The position numbers were made by a program, and so were the translations under genes. Below are positions 28,443 to 38,049 of a stretch of 64,000 nt of DNA, in pieces. The DNA comes from Alteromonas indica. Its GTDB lineage: Bacteria; Pseudomonadota; Gammaproteobacteria; Enterobacterales; Alteromonadaceae. Within the stretch, counting starts at the first letter, position 1; each line of letters begins with the position of its first letter. A model generated the notes under the pieces. That model ran no database searches. It worked only from the letters and a program-made list of their open reading frames with translations, and was not told the origin of the DNA. The stretch covers positions 1-64,000 of the forward strand of contig PYVY01000001.1 in assembly GCA_003056425.1 (NCBI GenBank), read 5' to 3'.

Positions 28443-28904
28443 TTTTATAATTTTTAACGTGGGTTTGCCCTTTTTAGGGGGCACCGGGGCATTATCAGAA
28501 TCAGCCTCGCTGGTGTCTGAACTTGGCCTGGTAGGGATTGATGATGCTTCATCAACCTCCTGCTCCAACTCTGGGGATGTCAGTTCTTCTTCAACTGCAA
28601 AGACAGTACCTGCACCATTTTCACGGGCGTAGATTGCCATTACAGCCTGACAGGGCATACTGATATTTCTTGGCTGCCCACCGAACCGTGCCTGGAAAGA
28701 TAAAAACTCTAAATCCAGGGCAAAGTTGACACAGGCAGAAGGAGAGACATTCAATACTATCTGCCCTTCTTTCACAAACTCCTGCGGTACTTCAGCTAAT
28801 TCGTTTGTTGCATCAACCACAATATAGGGCGTCATTTGATTATCGACAATCCAGTCAAAAAACGCTCTTAGCAAATAGGGTTGATTGGGGGTCATATTAC
28901 TCAT
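28440..28904 (-). CDS. sspB: ClpXP protease specificity-enhancing factor SspB
   Basis: SspB tethers ssrA-tagged stalled-translation products (and RseA fragments) to ClpXP. The 154-residue protein has the substrate-binding domain (LLRAFFDWIVDNQMTPYIVV, then SFQARFGGQPRNISMP), an acidic linker, and the C-terminal ClpX-binding tail (KPTLKIIK). Its start overlaps the sspA stop by four bases, as expected for the sspAB operon. Confidence 0.96.
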   Translation of the reverse strand: MSNMTPNQPYLLRAFFDWIVDNQMTPYIVVDATNELAEVPQEFVKEGQIVLNVSPSACVNFALDLEFLSFQARFGGQPRNISMPCQAVMAIYARENGAGTVFAVEEELTSPELEQEVDEASSIPTRPSSDTSEADSDNAPVPPKKGKPTLKIIK

Positions 28905-29533
28905 AACGGATTATGAATTTCGCGTTCCTGATCAGTCAGTGACGCTTTGAAAGACCCACGCGAGAAAATCCGGCTCATGTAAGCATTAATATCTTTTGCA
29001 CCTGCGCCGTTAAGTTCAATACCTAACGCAGGCAGACGCCACAATAATGGTGCCAGGTAACAATCAACCAAGCTGAACTCTTCACTCATGAAATAAGGCA
29101 TTTCAGAGAATACCGGTGCCAGCGATAACAATGCTTCACGCAATTCATTACGGGCCACTTCTACATCACCTTCACCACGGAAAATTCGCGCTGCAAGTGA
29201 ATACCAGTCGCTTTCAATCCGGTGCATCATTAGTCGGCTTTGACCACGTGAAACAGGGTAAACCGGCATTAATGGTGGATGTGGAAAACGCTCATCAAGG
29301 TATTCCATGATGATATGCGACTTGTACAGGACCAGCTCGCGGTCTACCAAAGTGGGAACCGTTCCGTATGGGTTCAGATCTATAAGATCCTCCGGCAGGT
29401 TGCTGGGATCTGTATAACTGATTTCTACACCGACACCTTTTTCGGCCAGAACAATGCGTACCTGGTGACTGTAAATATCAATACTATCTGAGAACAACGT
29501 CATGATAGAGCGTTTATTCGCGGCTACGGCCAT
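28901..29533 (-). CDS. sspA: Stringent starvation protein A (SspA)
   Basis: SspA is a glutathione-S-transferase-fold protein that binds RNA polymerase and alters promoter use during starvation and acid stress. The 210-residue sequence starts MAVAANKRSIMTLFSDSIDIYSHQVRIVLAEKG, nearly identical to the E. coli start, so ATG 29533 (after GGAGGAAAATTA) is chosen over the longer frame from 29557. The signature EYLDERFPHPPLMPVYPV is present. Confidence 0.96.
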   Translation of the reverse strand: MAVAANKRSIMTLFSDSIDIYSHQVRIVLAEKGVGVEISYTDPSNLPEDLIDLNPYGTVPTLVDRELVLYKSHIIMEYLDERFPHPPLMPVYPVSRGQSRLMMHRIESDWYSLAARIFRGEGDVEVARNELREALLSLAPVFSEMPYFMSEEFSLVDCYLAPLLWRLPALGIELNGAGAKDINAYMSRIFSRGSFKASLTDQEREIHNPL

Positions 29534-29591
29534 TAATTTTCCTCCGTCGAGAGACACTCACACTGCTCTATATTAGCAGTGCCGTACAAGC

Positions 29592-29617
29592 TAAAAAAGG
29601 GGGCAAGGGCCCCCTGG
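29592..29617 (-). terminator. Terminator after petABC
   Basis: On the minus strand, GGGGGCCCTTGCCCCC is followed by a run of T. It lies between the petC stop and the sspA start, so it separates the two transcripts or attenuates read-through. Confidence 0.8.
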
Positions 29618-29643
29618 ATGTATTATACATGAAACTGATGCTA

Positions 29644-30378
29644 TTAGTGTACTTCTCGCCAGTAATCTTTTTTCAGCAAAAATACAAAAATAAACAGTAC
29701 AATAATAAAAACTAGCACCCACTTTCCTATTTTTTCCGACTCAAGACGGAAAGGCTCGCCAGTATATTCCAAGAAATTCACCAGGTCAGCAACCGCCTGA
29801 TCATATTCGTCAGGTGACAGTGCCCCATCGCCATCTGACTGAATACCGACATACCGCTTCACGGTTTCGCCATCAACCATAACTTCTTCATAGCTTTCTC
29901 GCGGCGTACCTTGCAAAGGCTGTAAGGCGTGCGGCATACCCACATCAGGAAACACTTTATTATTAACCCCGAATGGTCGGCTTTCATCCACATAAAACGT
30001 CCGTAAATAGGTATACAGCCAGTCTGCCCCACGTACCCGGGCAACCAGGGTTAAGTCCGGCGGGGCGGCGCCAAACCAGGTCGCTGCACTAGTCTCCGGC
30101 ATTGCTCGTTTCATATAATCGGTAGGCTTATCGCCGTTAAACTGCAGGTTTTCGCTACCGAGCTCTTCAGGTATGCCTAAATCTTCAAATGTCCGGCTAT
30201 AGCGCTGGTACTGCATCGAGTGGCACCCTGAGCAGTAATTCATGAACACTTGAGCACCCCGTTGCAATGAGGCTTTATCGGTTAAGTCTATTGGAGCGTG
30301 GTCCAGGGTAAAACTGCCTGAAGCAGCAGTCGCAATAGCGGGCATCCACAGGCTAAGTAATAATACCAATGCTCTCAT
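29644..30378 (-). CDS. petC: Cytochrome c1 of the bc1 complex
   Basis: This is the membrane-anchored c-type cytochrome that passes electrons from the Rieske protein to soluble cytochrome c in respiratory complex III. The 244-residue precursor has a signal peptide (residues 1-19), one heme-attachment motif C49-S-G-C52-H53, candidate axial Met in the MPHAL region, and a C-terminal anchor helix (about 221-238). Its start overlaps petB by four bases. Confidence 0.96.
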   Translation of the reverse strand: MRALVLLLSLWMPAIATAASGSFTLDHAPIDLTDKASLQRGAQVFMNYCSGCHSMQYQRYSRTFEDLGIPEELGSENLQFNGDKPTDYMKRAMPETSAATWFGAAPPDLTLVARVRGADWLYTYLRTFYVDESRPFGVNNKVFPDVGMPHALQPLQGTPRESYEEVMVDGETVKRYVGIQSDGDGALSPDEYDQAVADLVNFLEYTGEPFRLESEKIGKWVLVFIIVLFIFVFLLKKDYWREVH

Positions 30379-31643
30379 CGTGGGATCCTCTCAGGTACAG
30401 GTTTGGTATTTTCGTTTCTGCTGTATAAAAACAGTGCGGCGAAAAAGCCAAAATACAACACGGTACATACCTGCGAGGCAATGATTTTCCAGGCTTCTTG
30501 AGGGGTACCGCCTAAATAACCTAAAAAGATAAATACCACAGCAAACAACAGCAAATTCACTTTGTGCAACCCGCAGCGGTAACGCCACGATTTCACGGTA
30601 CCGCGATCTATCCACGGCATAGCAAACAGTGCGGCAATTGCGCCAAACATAGCCAACACACCAAACAGTTTGTCGGGTACCGCTTTCAAAATTGCGTAGA
30701 ACGGGGTGAAGTACCACACCGGAAAAATATGCTCTGGTGTTTTTAACTGGTTAGCGATTTCAAAATTTGGATGCTCCAAAAATTTCCCACCCATTTCAGG
30801 CGCAAAAAACAAGATGTAGCAAAAAGCGAATAAGAAAACACAGAACGCCACTAGATCTTTTAGCACAATATGCGGGAAAAACGGCACTACATCATCGGCA
30901 ATATCGTATTTATCGGTGTAATATTCGTGGATTTTATAGGGTGTTTTTTCACTCTCTGGCAAACTGCCTTTTTGATGTTTGATAGCCACGCCGTCTGGAT
31001 TATTAGAGCCAACTTCGTGTAAAGCGATAATATGTAGAAATACCAGTATCACAATCACCAGCGGTAGGGCGATAACGTGTAAAGCAAAGAACCGATTGAG
31101 CGTGGCCCCGGAGATAACGTAATCACCTTGAATCCAGATGACTAAATCAGGGCCAATCACGGGGATGGCGCTGAATAACGACACAATTACCTGGGCGCCC
31201 CAATAACTCATTTGCCCCCAAGGCAGCACATAGCCCATAAATGCTTCAGCCATAAGGGCTAAATAGATAAACATACCGAACACCCACAACAACTCTCGGG
31301 GCTTTTGGTAAGAGCCGTAAATCATGCCGCGGAACATATGCATATACACCACAATAAAAAACGCCGACGCGCCCGTACTGTGCATGTAACGAATAATCCA
31401 GCCAAAATCGATTTCACGCATGATGTATTCAACAGAAGCAAACGCACCTTCTGAGGTAGGAACAAAGTTCATCGTTAGCCAGATACCGGTGATTATCTGA
31501 TTAACTAACACTATGGTGGCCAAGAACCCAAACACATACCAGAAGTTCATATTGCGGGGTGCTGGATACTGAATAGCGTGCATATTCGCTACCCGCATCA
31601 TGGGGATACGGGCTTCAATCCATGATAAAAATGCGTTCATCAT
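30375..31643 (-). CDS. petB: Cytochrome b of the bc1 complex
   Basis: This 422-residue integral membrane subunit oxidises quinol and carries two b hemes. It has about eight to nine helices, with the motif GYVLPWGQMSYWGAQV in the quinol site. The conserved PEHIFPVWYFTPFYAILKAVP (PEWY-type) segment is present; here the usual PEWY tetrad reads PVWY. The heme His residues fall in helices B and D (MHSTGASAFF; LHVIALP). It overlaps petA by four bases. Confidence 0.96.
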   Translation of the reverse strand: MMNAFLSWIEARIPMMRVANMHAIQYPAPRNMNFWYVFGFLATIVLVNQIITGIWLTMNFVPTSEGAFASVEYIMREIDFGWIIRYMHSTGASAFFIVVYMHMFRGMIYGSYQKPRELLWVFGMFIYLALMAEAFMGYVLPWGQMSYWGAQVIVSLFSAIPVIGPDLVIWIQGDYVISGATLNRFFALHVIALPLVIVILVFLHIIALHEVGSNNPDGVAIKHQKGSLPESEKTPYKIHEYYTDKYDIADDVVPFFPHIVLKDLVAFCVFLFAFCYILFFAPEMGGKFLEHPNFEIANQLKTPEHIFPVWYFTPFYAILKAVPDKLFGVLAMFGAIAALFAMPWIDRGTVKSWRYRCGLHKVNLLLFAVVFIFLGYLGGTPQEAWKIIASQVCTVLYFGFFAALFLYSRNENTKPVPERIPR

Positions 31644-32272
31644 GCCTCCTGCGCTTCAGAGCCGATGATTACAGTAACATCATCAACAAACTGATAAGGG
31701 GGAACGACCAGGTTCAAAGGGGCAGGAACACTTTGAAATACTCTGCCTGCCATATCGAATTTCGAGCCATGGCACGGGCAAAAGAAACCATCGGGTACGC
31801 CTTGCACTACCTCTTCAAACGCGCCGCCTTTGAGGTACTGTGGGGAACACCCCAAATGGGTACAAATACCGACCAGAATCAGATATTCCTCTTTTAAAGA
31901 ACGGTACTGGTTTTGCGCAAACCCTGGCTGTTGCTGGGCTTCAGAGCCTGGATCTTTCAACTTATCTTCGTGCTGGCTGAGCGACTCAAGTATTTGCGGC
32001 GTTCGTCTGACTATCCACACTGGTTTACTGCGCCACATAACCCGTATCAGCTGCCCAGGCTCTATGGCGCTAATATCTACCTCGACATCAGCCCCAGCCG
32101 CTTTCGCTTTCGCGCTCGGGTTCCATGACGCGATAAATGGTACCGCGGCACCAGCAATCCCTACACCACCAACCACAGAGGTCGCTACCGTCAAAAAGCG
32201 GCGCCTCGTGTTGTTTTGTGGCCCTTTGGGGCCAGGTGCAGAGGTATTTGCATCTACAGATACATCGCTCAT
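31640..32272 (-). CDS. petA: Rieske iron-sulfur subunit of the bc1 complex
   Basis: This 210-residue protein carries the 2Fe-2S cluster that takes the first electron from quinol. It has a twin-arginine signal (NNTRRRFLTVATSVVGG, which also acts as membrane anchor). The cluster ligands C137-THLGC-142 and C165-PCHGS-170 include the stabilising disulfide Cys. ATG 32272 with GGAG nine bases upstream is preferred to the longer frame from 32305. It is the first gene of petABC. Confidence 0.96.
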   Translation of the reverse strand: MSDVSVDANTSAPGPKGPQNNTRRRFLTVATSVVGGVGIAGAAVPFIASWNPSAKAKAAGADVEVDISAIEPGQLIRVMWRSKPVWIVRRTPQILESLSQHEDKLKDPGSEAQQQPGFAQNQYRSLKEEYLILVGICTHLGCSPQYLKGGAFEEVVQGVPDGFFCPCHGSKFDMAGRVFQSVPAPLNLVVPPYQFVDDVTVIIGSEAQEA

Positions 32273-33052
32273 CCACATTTCTCCAGGTTGGATGCTGCAT
32301 AGCAAGTTAATTCAGAAGGCCCCGGATTAATTCGCTATGCCAGCCAGCCGTCAACGTTCACCTGTACGTTAGCGGCTTGTATAATTATTTTTATAATATG
32401 TTATTTTTCATACAAAATCATACGGGAAAAGCCTTTCTCTTTACAAGGTTTTAGTATGTCTAATGTACAAATTTGCATGAAGCTTTATTCATACGCCTAT
32501 CGCATGGGTATCGTGGCGCCAGACCGCTCGGCACCTGCAAGCCCATTTTTACCCCAGCCGTCACCGCCATACAAGGTCACAGTACTATGTCACAGCACTA
32601 TGTCACACCACTATGTCACAGCGACCGCCGTGAGCGGTTATTCCTGACGAATAACCACCGCCCGGGAATTGCCATATCCGGTTCGGTGTAGCGCGTTTAT
32701 ATAATAGGTCGCTCCCCTATCCGATGAAGCTAGTACGAACAAAACATTGCTGGTTTCCTATCGGCTCAATATACGTACCCGCATCGGCAGGTTTTCTCAC
32801 TCACCGTATATGTACCGGTCAGCGTCGCCATTGTTGCAAGGTATTACCCCTGGCTGGCTAAATAGGATATGCAAACAGCCACAGCATATTTGCGCGCAGG
32901 CAACCATCATACTTAACCGGCCGCTAAATAGCTGAATTCTTTTTAAAAAGATAGGCCATAAAAAGCGTAATGCAAATAGGCGAAGGGGTTTTGCGCAGAC
33001 TTAATGTAAGGTTGTTGGTTGTGCCGTAGACACAACAATATGGCAGGCATAA
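32273..33052. other. Long gap between petA and rpsI with a 13-bp repeat array
   Basis: 780 bases, apart from the petA promoter, hold no gene I can support. A 13-bp tandem array lies at 32578-32616. The first 100 bases must contain the petABC promoter; no clear hexamer pair was chosen. Confidence 0.5.
32578..32616. repeat. Three 13-bp tandem repeats
   Basis: Units are CACAGTACTATGT, CACAGCACTATGT and CACACCACTATGT, followed by a partial fourth (CACAG). Copies differ at one or two positions. Confidence 0.85.
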
Positions 33053-33078
33053 AAAAACCCGGCATACGCCGGGTTTTT
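33053..33078. terminator. Rho-independent terminator after rpsI
   Basis: The stem AAAAACCCGGC / GCCGGGTTTTT with loop ATAC carries A- and T-runs on both sides, so it can work in either direction. It lies 17 bases past the rpsI stop. Confidence 0.9.
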
Positions 33079-33094
33079 GCATAAAGCGTAAAAA

Positions 33095-33487
33095 TTAACG
33101 CTTTGAGAATTGTGGACGCTTACGCGCTTTGTGCAGACCCACTTTCTTACGTTCAACGCGACGGTCATCACGAGTAACGAAGCCTGCTTTACGCAGAGAT
33201 GGGCGCAGGGTCTCGTCATACTCCATAAGAGCACGAGTCAGACCGTGACGAATTGCACCTGCTTGACCGTTTGAACCACCACCTGCAACAGTGATGTAAA
33301 CGTCAAACTTTTCAGTTAGTTCTACAAGTTCTAGTGGTTGACGAACCACCATGCACTCGGTTTCACGACCAAAGTACTCGTCAAGAGCACGTTTGTTTAC
33401 TGTGATGTTACCTGTACCTGGACGCAGGAACACACGAGCAGTAGAACTTTTGCGGCGGCCAGTGCCGTAGTATTGAGTATCTGCCAT
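33095..33487 (-). CDS. rpsI: Ribosomal protein S9
   Basis: This is a 30S subunit protein whose C-terminal tail reaches the P-site tRNA. At 130 residues it matches E. coli length, with [18 protein letters not shown] and the closing [11 protein letters not shown]. It is cotranscribed with rplM, 12 bases apart. Confidence 0.99.
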   Translation of the reverse strand: MADTQYYGTGRRKSSTARVFLRPGTGNITVNKRALDEYFGRETECMVVRQPLELVELTEKFDVYITVAGGGSNGQAGAIRHGLTRALMEYDETLRPSLRKAGFVTRDDRRVERKKVGLHKARKRPQFSKR

Positions 33488-33499
33488 GTCAGTTGCTCC

Positions 33500-33928
33500 T
33501 TAGATGTCCAAAACTTGTGGTTGCTGTGCTGCGTGAGCGTGTTCGCCACCAGCGTAAACTTTCATTTTACGGAACATTGCACGGCCCAGAGGACCTTTTG
33601 GCAGCATTCCTTTAACTGCTTTCTCAAGTACCATTTCTGGCTTGTGAGCAATCAGTTTTTCAAAGTTTGTCTCTTTCAGACCACCAGGATATCCAGTGTG
33701 CGAGTAATACATCTTACCCAGTGCTTTATTACCGGTTACAGTAATTTTTTCAGCATTGATTACGATGATGTAATCGCCAGTGTCTACGTGTGGCGTGTAC
33801 TCTGGCTTATGCTTACCGCGCAGACGGCGCGCAATTTCAGAAGCCAAGCGGCCTAATGTTTTGTCTGTGGCGTCAACCACGTACCAGTCACGTTGTACCG
33901 TTTCTGGCTTAGCAACAAAAGTTTTCAT
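33500..33928 (-). CDS. rplM: Ribosomal protein L13
   Basis: This is an early-assembly 50S protein. The length is 142 residues as in E. coli, with [29 protein letters not shown] and the [19 protein letters not shown] signature. In E. coli L13 represses its own operon translationally. Here a leader of about 130 bases with a stable hairpin (34025-34042) lies between promoter and start. Confidence 0.99.
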   Translation of the reverse strand: MKTFVAKPETVQRDWYVVDATDKTLGRLASEIARRLRGKHKPEYTPHVDTGDYIIVINAEKITVTGNKALGKMYYSHTGYPGGLKETNFEKLIAHKPEMVLEKAVKGMLPKGPLGRAMFRKMKVYAGGEHAHAAQQPQVLDI

Positions 33929-34024
33929 TTAAATTCACCCGAAAAAAAATCGTCGTTACTGATTTCTTAATATGAAATCACCTGTAAAACCAATCTATTG
34001 ACCCCTTCGAGTCTATTGATTCTT

Positions 34025-34042
34025 CCACCTTCCCAAAGGTGG
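34025..34042 (-). promoter_or_regulatory. Hairpin in the rplM-rpsI leader
   Basis: CCACCTT and AAGGTGG are perfect seven-base arms around a four-base loop, located roughly 100 bases upstream of the rplM start within the presumed leader. It could be part of the autogenous L13 control element known for E. coli; that link is inference. Confidence 0.5.
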
Positions 34043-34063
34043 GTGTAACTGGGCAGGGCGCGA

Positions 34064-34092
34064 ATTATACAGGTTTTGAACAAAAAGCGAAC
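34064..34092 (-). promoter_or_regulatory. Promoter for rplM-rpsI
   Basis: On the minus strand a perfect -10 hexamer TATAAT lies at 34069-34064. A weak -35 (GTTCGC-like) sits about 17 bases upstream. It is followed by a GC-rich start region, as is usual for stringently controlled ribosomal promoters. Confidence 0.6.
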
Positions 34093-34183
34093 CCCTGAAG
34101 TCAAGAAAATTCAAAGGAATTGTACTGTACAAAAAACTGGCAAAGTTTATACATTAGTCTAACTTTATAAGTTGATAAGAAGA

Positions 34184-35101
34184 ATGATCACTTATGTGCA
34201 CATGAACCGAACATTTATTATCGGCGTGCTGATGTTGCTATCGGCCCCACTCTACAGCGAGACGTTAACCTATACGACCTCCTTCGCCGGGTCTGAGTAT
34301 GGTAAATACCACATTGCCGTATTGCGGGCGGCTATCGCCGAAACGCAGGATACCCATGGGGAAATGCAGGTGCGCCGACACGTGCTGCCGATGACCCAAA
34401 GCAGGCAAGTGGTCACGCTGCTTAAAGGTCAGGGAGATGTCATGTGGAGTGTGACTAGCGATGCGCTTGAGCAGCGACTTTTGCCTGTACGGTTTCCTTT
34501 GCTACAGGGATTTGGAGGCTACCGGGTATTTGTTATACATAAAAACATGCAGCCATTTTTTCAACCTACACAAAGCCTGGCGCATATTCGTAACCTGGTT
34601 TCTGTACAGGGCGAAGACTGGCCGGATTTCGCCATTTTAAAAGATAACCAATTTAAGGTAGCGGGCTCAGGATGGACTAATTGGTACACCACCATGTACA
34701 AAAGCCTGGAGCGCGGCATGGTGGATTATTTTCCCCGCAATATTGTCGAAGTACACCGAGACATGGAATACCATAAAAACCCCCATCTGGTGATTGAACA
34801 AAACCACATGCTGGTTTACCCCAGCTATGAGTTCTTCTTTGTGTCGCCCGCTCGTCCGGAACTACAAAAACGGTTGGAAGAAGGCATGGTAAGACTGTTA
34901 GAAAATGGCAAACTTTCTGAGCTGTTCAGACAAAACAGCGAACACCGTAAAGCGTTGAAACTTCTGGATGACAGTCCCAGAGTAATTCATCGCCTGGACA
35001 ATAATGTACTTAGCTATTCGCTTAAATATCCCAACTGGGAAGCCACGCCACAACAGTCTTTAGATGAATTCAGGCGCTTGCAGCAGCACGCTGGGCTTTA
35101 A
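34184..35101 (+). CDS. Orphan periplasmic substrate-binding protein (SBP_bac_3-like)
   Basis: This is an exported protein of about 305 residues, with a signal segment MNRTFIIGVLMLLSAPLYS followed by one two-lobe binding domain. It resembles solute-binding domains of the amino-acid type: a glycine-rich GFGGYRVFVIHK strand, SVQGEDWPDF, and a closing RPELQKRLEEGMVRLLENGKLSELF helix typical of the family. No permease or ATPase gene is nearby, so it may serve a distant transporter or act as a sensor. ATG 34184 is the earliest good start; ATG 34202 gives a tighter signal peptide. Its 3' end overlaps the convergent mazG by 32 bases. Confidence 0.72.
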   Translation: MITYVHMNRTFIIGVLMLLSAPLYSETLTYTTSFAGSEYGKYHIAVLRAAIAETQDTHGEMQVRRHVLPMTQSRQVVTLLKGQGDVMWSVTSDALEQRLLPVRFPLLQGFGGYRVFVIHKNMQPFFQPTQSLAHIRNLVSVQGEDWPDFAILKDNQFKVAGSGWTNWYTTMYKSLERGMVDYFPRNIVEVHRDMEYHKNPHLVIEQNHMLVYPSYEFFFVSPARPELQKRLEEGMVRLLENGKLSELFRQNSEHRKALKLLDDSPRVIHRLDNNVLSYSLKYPNWEATPQQSLDEFRRLQQHAGL

Positions 35102-35867
35102 CTTCCTGCCACAGAGCTTCCAATTCGGGCAATGACATCGCTGCTAATGATTGCTGATTTGCCTGGGCAAGCGATTCAACCTGATTAAAACGTCGGGCAA
35201 ATTTGTGACTGGCTTTTCTTAACGCGGTATCGGCGTCCACGTTACAGTGGCGGGCCAGGTTAACCATAGCAAACAATGCATCGCCAATTTCTTCTTCCAC
35301 TTTTTGTGCATCTACGGTGGCAGCATTGAGCTCTTGAGCGACTTCTTCAACTTCTTCTTTCACTTTGGCCAATACCGGTTGCGGGCTATCCCAATCAAAC
35401 CCCACTCTGGCACAACGCTTTTGCAGCTTCTGCGCATACATCAGCGCTGGCATTCCCACCGGCACATCATCCAATATGCCCGCTGCTTGCCCTTTCGCCT
35501 GTTTTTCAGCAGCTTTGATGGCTTCCCACTGTTGTTCAACCTGCTCGGCGGACACATTATTATCGCCAAATACGTGGGGGTGGCGACGTACCATTTTGTC
35601 ACTGATGGCGCCGGCAATGTCATTGAAATCAAACTCGCCCTGCTCTTTACCCAGTTGAGCATAAAATACGACCTGAAATAGCAAGTCTCCTAATTCGTCG
35701 CGAATGTCTTGCGGCGCACTATGCTCAATAGCATCGACGACTTCGTAGGCTTCTTCCAGCGTATAGCGGGTTAGTGATTGCATCGTTTGTTGCTGGTCCC
35801 ACGGACATCCGCTAACCGGATCGCGTAATTGTTCCATAATTGCTAACAAGCGCGCCAGATTATCCAT
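35070..35867 (-). CDS. mazG: Nucleoside triphosphate pyrophosphohydrolase MazG
   Basis: MazG hydrolyses (d)NTPs to the monophosphate and PPi and is proposed to lower ppGpp in E. coli. The 265-residue protein has two all-alpha MazG domains. The first has LRDPVSGCPWDQQQTMQSLTRYTLEEAYEV and DELGDLLFQVVFYA; the second has KEEVEEVAQEL and EEIGDALFAMVNLAR. Both carry the EExxE and ExxD metal motifs. ATG 35867 directly after the relA TGA is chosen (E. coli MazG has 263 residues). It is downstream of relA, so alarmone synthesis and its modulator are coexpressed. Confidence 0.94.
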   Translation of the reverse strand: MDNLARLLAIMEQLRDPVSGCPWDQQQTMQSLTRYTLEEAYEVVDAIEHSAPQDIRDELGDLLFQVVFYAQLGKEQGEFDFNDIAGAISDKMVRRHPHVFGDNNVSAEQVEQQWEAIKAAEKQAKGQAAGILDDVPVGMPALMYAQKLQKRCARVGFDWDSPQPVLAKVKEEVEEVAQELNAATVDAQKVEEEIGDALFAMVNLARHCNVDADTALRKASHKFARRFNQVESLAQANQQSLAAMSLPELEALWQEVKAQRAAASA

Positions 35868-35868
35868 T

Positions 35869-38043
35869 TCAGTTGGCCTTACGTTTGACATCTACCACTC
35901 CTTTTAATTGGGCTAAGCGGTCTATCACTTTGGTTAGGGTATGCAAATCAGGTACCTCCACTGAAATACTAATAAGCGCAGTTTGCCGGGGCTTGTCGCT
36001 TAAACTGTTTACCCCCAGCAAGGCGACTTTGTCGTTGGCCAACACGGTGGTAATGTCACGTATCAGGCCATCTCGATCAGTACAAAACACATCGATACTG
36101 GTTTCAAACCCAACATTTAAAGATGATGACCAATTAACATCTATCAAACGCTCTGGATGCGCTTCGCTTAAATGTTGCAACTGCTCACAACTGGCCTTAT
36201 GCACACTCACCCCCCGGCCCTGGGTGATATATCCCATAATGGGCTCACCGGGTACCGGTTTACAGCAGTTAGCTAGCTGGCTCATTAAGTGGCCCACGCC
36301 CTCTACCACCACCGTGTCGTTCTTGCCCGTGGCGCCGGCAGTTTTACGGGTTTTAACTTTCGGGCTGATTTCCGGCTCCGGTTCTACCGGGTCATAGAGA
36401 TGCTGCAGATAATGAACCACTGACATTACGCGCAAATCACCGGCACCAATCGCCGCATGCAAGTCTTCCAGATGCTGTACATTGAACTTGGCACAGGCAT
36501 TAACCGCTTCTTTAACCGCTATATGAGCCCGATGTAACTCGCGCTCCAGCAACTCCTTGCCAGCTTGCTGGTTTTTTTCTTTGTCCTGCTTTTTAAAAAA
36601 TGAATGGATCGTGGCGCGGGCTCGCGAGGAGTGCACATAACCCAGCCCTGGGTGCATCCAGTCGCGGCTTGGGTTCAACGCTTTACCTGTATGAATCTCA
36701 ACCTGATCGCCACTATGCAACTGGTAGGTAAATGGCACGATGCGGCCGTTTACTTTGGCACCAATACAGCGGTGGCCCACATTGCTATGTACATAATAAG
36801 CAAAATCTAACGGGGTAGAACCTTGCGGCAAATCAATGACATCTCCTTTAGGCGTAAAAACATACACCCTGTCATCAAATACCTGACTACGTAATTCTTC
36901 AACCAAATCGCCCGACTCAGCTACTTCTTCCTGCCATTGCAAGATGCGGCGTAGCCAGTTGATACGCTCATCGTAGCCTGAGGTTTTACCCGCTGAACCT
37001 TCTTTATATTTCCAGTGCGCGGCCACACCAAGCTCAGCGTCCTGATGCATTTTGTGAGTACGTATCTGAATTTCGACCGGCTTGCCTTCAGGCCCCTCTA
37101 TCACGGTATGAATAGACTGGTAGCCATTTGCTTTGGGAGTAGCGATGTAATCATCAAACTCTTTGGGTAAATGGCGGTAACTGGCATGCACAGCCCCCAA
37201 AGCTGCGTAACAGTCCTGCAGCCGTTCAGCGATAATACGCACCGCCCGGATATCGAACAGCTGCTCGAACGTCAGGCGCTTTTTCTGCATCTTTTTCCAG
37301 ATGCTGTAAATATGCTTAGGGCGGCCGTGCACTTCAGCCTTAATTTGTTCGTTATCTACCAAAGATTGCAAATGGTCGACTACATCCTGAATATAGCGGG
37401 CACGCTCTTTACGTTTGCCATCCAGTTGCTGAGCAATTTGCTTGTAGGTAAGCGGATGTAAATAACGAAAGGCTAAATCTTCCAGCTCCCATTTAAGCTG
37501 GCCTATGCCTAAGCGGTTAGCCAGAGGGGCGTAAATACTGGCGCATTCCCGGGCCACCATTACCCGGGTTTCTTCATCGGCTTTTTTGACTTGCTGCAGG
37601 GCGCATATCCGCTCGGCCATCTTAATGACCACCGCGCGCACATCTTCCACCATCGCCAACAGCATCCGTCTGATGTTATCTATGTGCTGTTCATCACTGG
37701 CTTGCTGACTTCCAGAGCGCCGGGCGTGTAAGGCTTTGATCGCATCCATCCGGCGAACGCCAATAATGAGCTGGGCGATTTCCTCGCCGAACTCACTTTG
37801 CATATCCGTTTCGGTAAGTTTGTGCTGTTCGCAATAGGGATAAACCAGCGCCGCTTGCAGGGTAACATCATCCATATTCAGCTGATGTAAAATCTCGACC
37901 ATTTCCTGGCCCACCAGCAACCGTTCAGGTTGGTGCGAAATATCCCGCAACTTTTGTTTGGTGCTATTGCTTAGCGACAGGCTATCGAGCCATTTTTCAA
38001 AGGGCGGCCGGTCGGGTTCATGTACTTTTCGTGTTGATACCAT
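35869..38043 (-). CDS. relA: GTP pyrophosphokinase RelA
   Basis: RelA makes (p)ppGpp on starved ribosomes. The 724-residue protein has a degenerate hydrolase half and a synthetase domain (GRPKHIYSIWKKMQKKRLTFEQLFDIRAVR). A TGS domain (VFTPKGDVIDLPQGSTPLDFAYYVHS), a zinc-finger-like region and a C-terminal ACT domain (DRDGLIRDITTVLANDKVALLGVN) follow. The HD motif of hydrolases is replaced in the N-terminal part, which marks it as RelA rather than SpoT. It follows rlmD and precedes mazG. Confidence 0.96.
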   Translation of the reverse strand: MVSTRKVHEPDRPPFEKWLDSLSLSNSTKQKLRDISHQPERLLVGQEMVEILHQLNMDDVTLQAALVYPYCEQHKLTETDMQSEFGEEIAQLIIGVRRMDAIKALHARRSGSQQASDEQHIDNIRRMLLAMVEDVRAVVIKMAERICALQQVKKADEETRVMVARECASIYAPLANRLGIGQLKWELEDLAFRYLHPLTYKQIAQQLDGKRKERARYIQDVVDHLQSLVDNEQIKAEVHGRPKHIYSIWKKMQKKRLTFEQLFDIRAVRIIAERLQDCYAALGAVHASYRHLPKEFDDYIATPKANGYQSIHTVIEGPEGKPVEIQIRTHKMHQDAELGVAAHWKYKEGSAGKTSGYDERINWLRRILQWQEEVAESGDLVEELRSQVFDDRVYVFTPKGDVIDLPQGSTPLDFAYYVHSNVGHRCIGAKVNGRIVPFTYQLHSGDQVEIHTGKALNPSRDWMHPGLGYVHSSRARATIHSFFKKQDKEKNQQAGKELLERELHRAHIAVKEAVNACAKFNVQHLEDLHAAIGAGDLRVMSVVHYLQHLYDPVEPEPEISPKVKTRKTAGATGKNDTVVVEGVGHLMSQLANCCKPVPGEPIMGYITQGRGVSVHKASCEQLQHLSEAHPERLIDVNWSSSLNVGFETSIDVFCTDRDGLIRDITTVLANDKVALLGVNSLSDKPRQTALISISVEVPDLHTLTKVIDRLAQLKGVVDVKRKAN

Positions 38044-38049
38044 AAAACA

